From Candidatus Pacearchaeota archaeon ex4484_31 (lineage in GTDB: Archaea; Nanobdellota; Nanobdellia; Pacearchaeales; UBA284): a stretch of DNA of 7,357 bases. The number at the start of each line of letters is the position of its first letter. Positions within the stretch are counted from its first letter, which is position 1. Positions 6,417 to 7,357 of this stretch are shown piece by piece. The notes beneath the pieces are model-generated. The model saw only the letters and a program-made list of their open reading frames with translations, was not told where the DNA came from and searched no databases. The position numbers and the translations under genes were made by a program. Location of the stretch: assembly GCA_002254805.1 (NCBI GenBank), contig NJDW01000028.1, positions 1-7,357 of the forward strand, read 5' to 3'.

Positions 6417-7357
6417 ATGAAATCAACAAAGAAAGTTAAGGTTGAAGCATTTTTTGTACTTTGCTTTCTCTTAATTTACTTTGGATCCTTTGTTGTGAGT
6501 GCTCAGAATGAAGAACCAAAGATAGAAATAGTAAGTGTTGAAGGGCCAAAAAAAGTAGGCAAACTGTATAAAACAATAATAACTTTAAGATTCTCTAACT
6601 TAAAGAAAGGATGGGAATGGGGAGATATAATTTCATATCAAGGAAGGAGTATAAGTGGAAGGATTTGGGAAGAAGAAGGAAAAGCTAAGACGAGAACTTC
6701 CTATGAAAAAGGAATAGTAATATGGGAAAGTGAAGAGGAGTTGGGAGAGAGGGCTTATATCGCTGAGGTGAAAAGATATAATGAAGAAAAAGGAGAGTGG
6801 GAAGTAATAAAAAGAGTTTATTATTATTACGAGCCAGAAGAAAAGAGTTGGAAATTGACAAAACTACCACCTTTACTACTACCAAAGCCAGAAGAAGAAC
6901 AAACACAAACACCAACTCCTCAACAGCAAACGCCTTCTACTCCATCTCAACAAAAAACACCAACAAAGCCAAAAAAGCCAAAACCACCAAAGTTAATTTC
7001 ACCTGGAGGACCTTCTGAAGAGAAAGCTGAGGTAATTACCACAACCACACCTACTTTCGAATGGGAAAAAGTAGAAGGAGCTGATTACTATGCACTTTAC
7101 ATAAGCCATGAGCCTTACGGTCCAAGCAATCTCGTGTATAGCAACCCAAAGATAAGTGGAACTTCATTTAAATTACCGGAAGGTTATTTAAGAGATGGAG
7201 TGAAGTATCGTTGGAATATGCGGGCTTATAGCAAAGAAGCAGGTTGGAGTGATTATTCTAGTAGGTTATACTTCATCGTAGATCTAAGTCAAACACATTT
7301 CAAGTCACCATCAAAGCCAGAAGAAGGACCAACAGAGCAAGATTATACTCTAATTAT
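6417..7357 (+). CDS. Secreted protein with FN3-like domain, 3' end outside the window
   Basis: The frame is open from ATG 6417 to the window edge (313 codons plus two bases). A basic start (MKSTKKVK) and hydrophobic stretch end in VVSA-Q, a good signal peptide with cleavage after residue 29. Residues 30-150 look beta-rich and are unassigned. Residues 150-192 are a Pro/Thr/Gln/Lys-rich linker, as in wall- or surface-exposed proteins. Residues 193-288 form an FN3-like domain: TPTFEWEKVEGADYY (211-225), ALYISHEPYG, GTSFKLP, KYRWNMRA and the closing LYFIV. I recall this wording from extracellular bacterial enzymes such as peptidases and wall hydrolases, where it flanks the catalytic domain. A second Pro-rich linker then starts, so another domain is likely beyond the edge. 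Its identity is unknown. The 1-bp gap to the upstream gene and lack of a Shine-Dalgarno site suggest coupled translation. Confidence 0.85.
   Translation, partial: MKSTKKVKVEAFFVLCFLLIYFGSFVVSAQNEEPKIEIVSVEGPKKVGKLYKTIITLRFSNLKKGWEWGDIISYQGRSISGRIWEEEGKAKTRTSYEKGIVIWESEEELGERAYIAEVKRYNEEKGEWEVIKRVYYYYEPEEKSWKLTKLPPLLLPKPEEEQTQTPTPQQQTPSTPSQQKTPTKPKKPKPPKLISPGGPSEEKAEVITTTTPTFEWEKVEGADYYALYISHEPYGPSNLVYSNPKISGTSFKLPEGYLRDGVKYRWNMRAYSKEAGWSDYSSRLYFIVDLSQTHFKSPSKPEEGPTEQDYTLI

Noticed and set aside
6885..6992. Possible tandem DNA repeat
   Set aside because: The CCA/AAR-rich stretch is irregular and follows codons for a Pro/Lys/Thr/Gln linker; there is no fixed repeat unit.
6685..7018. Frames on both strands over the Pro/Lys/Thr-rich linker region
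   Set aside because: They are by-products of the low-complexity coding sequence; the frame beginning at 6417 has the signal peptide and FN3-like domain.
1..7357. CRISPR array, insertion sequence, inverted terminal repeats or integration site
   Set aside because: No regularly spaced repeats, transposase motifs or flanking direct repeats were seen. The novelty here is in the surface proteins and promoters, not a mobile element.

Overview
This AT-rich window (roughly one third G+C by eye) looks like a piece of an archaeal chromosome, probably from a small-genome DPANN lineage. Three things point there. The gene at 259-978 is an archaeal/eukaryotic-type PCNA sliding clamp. The gene at 3950-6415 starts with the pilin-like MNKRAQLTIFI membrane segment that recurs in Woesearchaeota/Pacearchaeota-type surface proteins. 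The promoters are archaeal TATA boxes placed so close to the start codons that the mRNAs should be leaderless, and no convincing Shine-Dalgarno sites are seen. The exact lineage cannot be fixed from this sequence alone.

Layout. 1-15 may be the first five codons of a leftward gene cut by the window edge. 16-258 is non-coding, with a palindromic TATA element, a possible RNA hairpin and the PCNA promoter. 259-978 is PCNA on the plus strand. 979-1016 is a short convergent gap with T-runs on both strands. 1017-2744 (minus) encodes an unrecognised 575-aa exported protein with a helical, possibly TPR-like middle, a highly charged stretch and a borderline membrane helix. 2745-2792 is a 48-bp divergent promoter whose TTTAAA core lies at its exact centre. 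2793-3902 (plus) encodes an unrecognised 369-aa protein with a hydrophobic N-terminus. 3950-6415 (plus) encodes an 821-aa, 46-cysteine, pilin-like membrane protein. One base after its stop begins 6417-7357 (plus), a secreted protein with a Pro/Lys-rich linker and an FN3-like domain, cut by the right edge.

How the parts fit. PCNA is an ordinary replication gene. The four genes to its right all appear to encode exported or membrane-anchored proteins. Two share one promoter and two are almost certainly co-transcribed, so the block reads as a cell-envelope locus. A disulfide-stabilised surface structure or an apparatus for contact with a host cell is a reasonable hypothesis. No catalytic motif was recognised in any of them, and the part of the last gene that might hold an enzyme domain lies outside the window.
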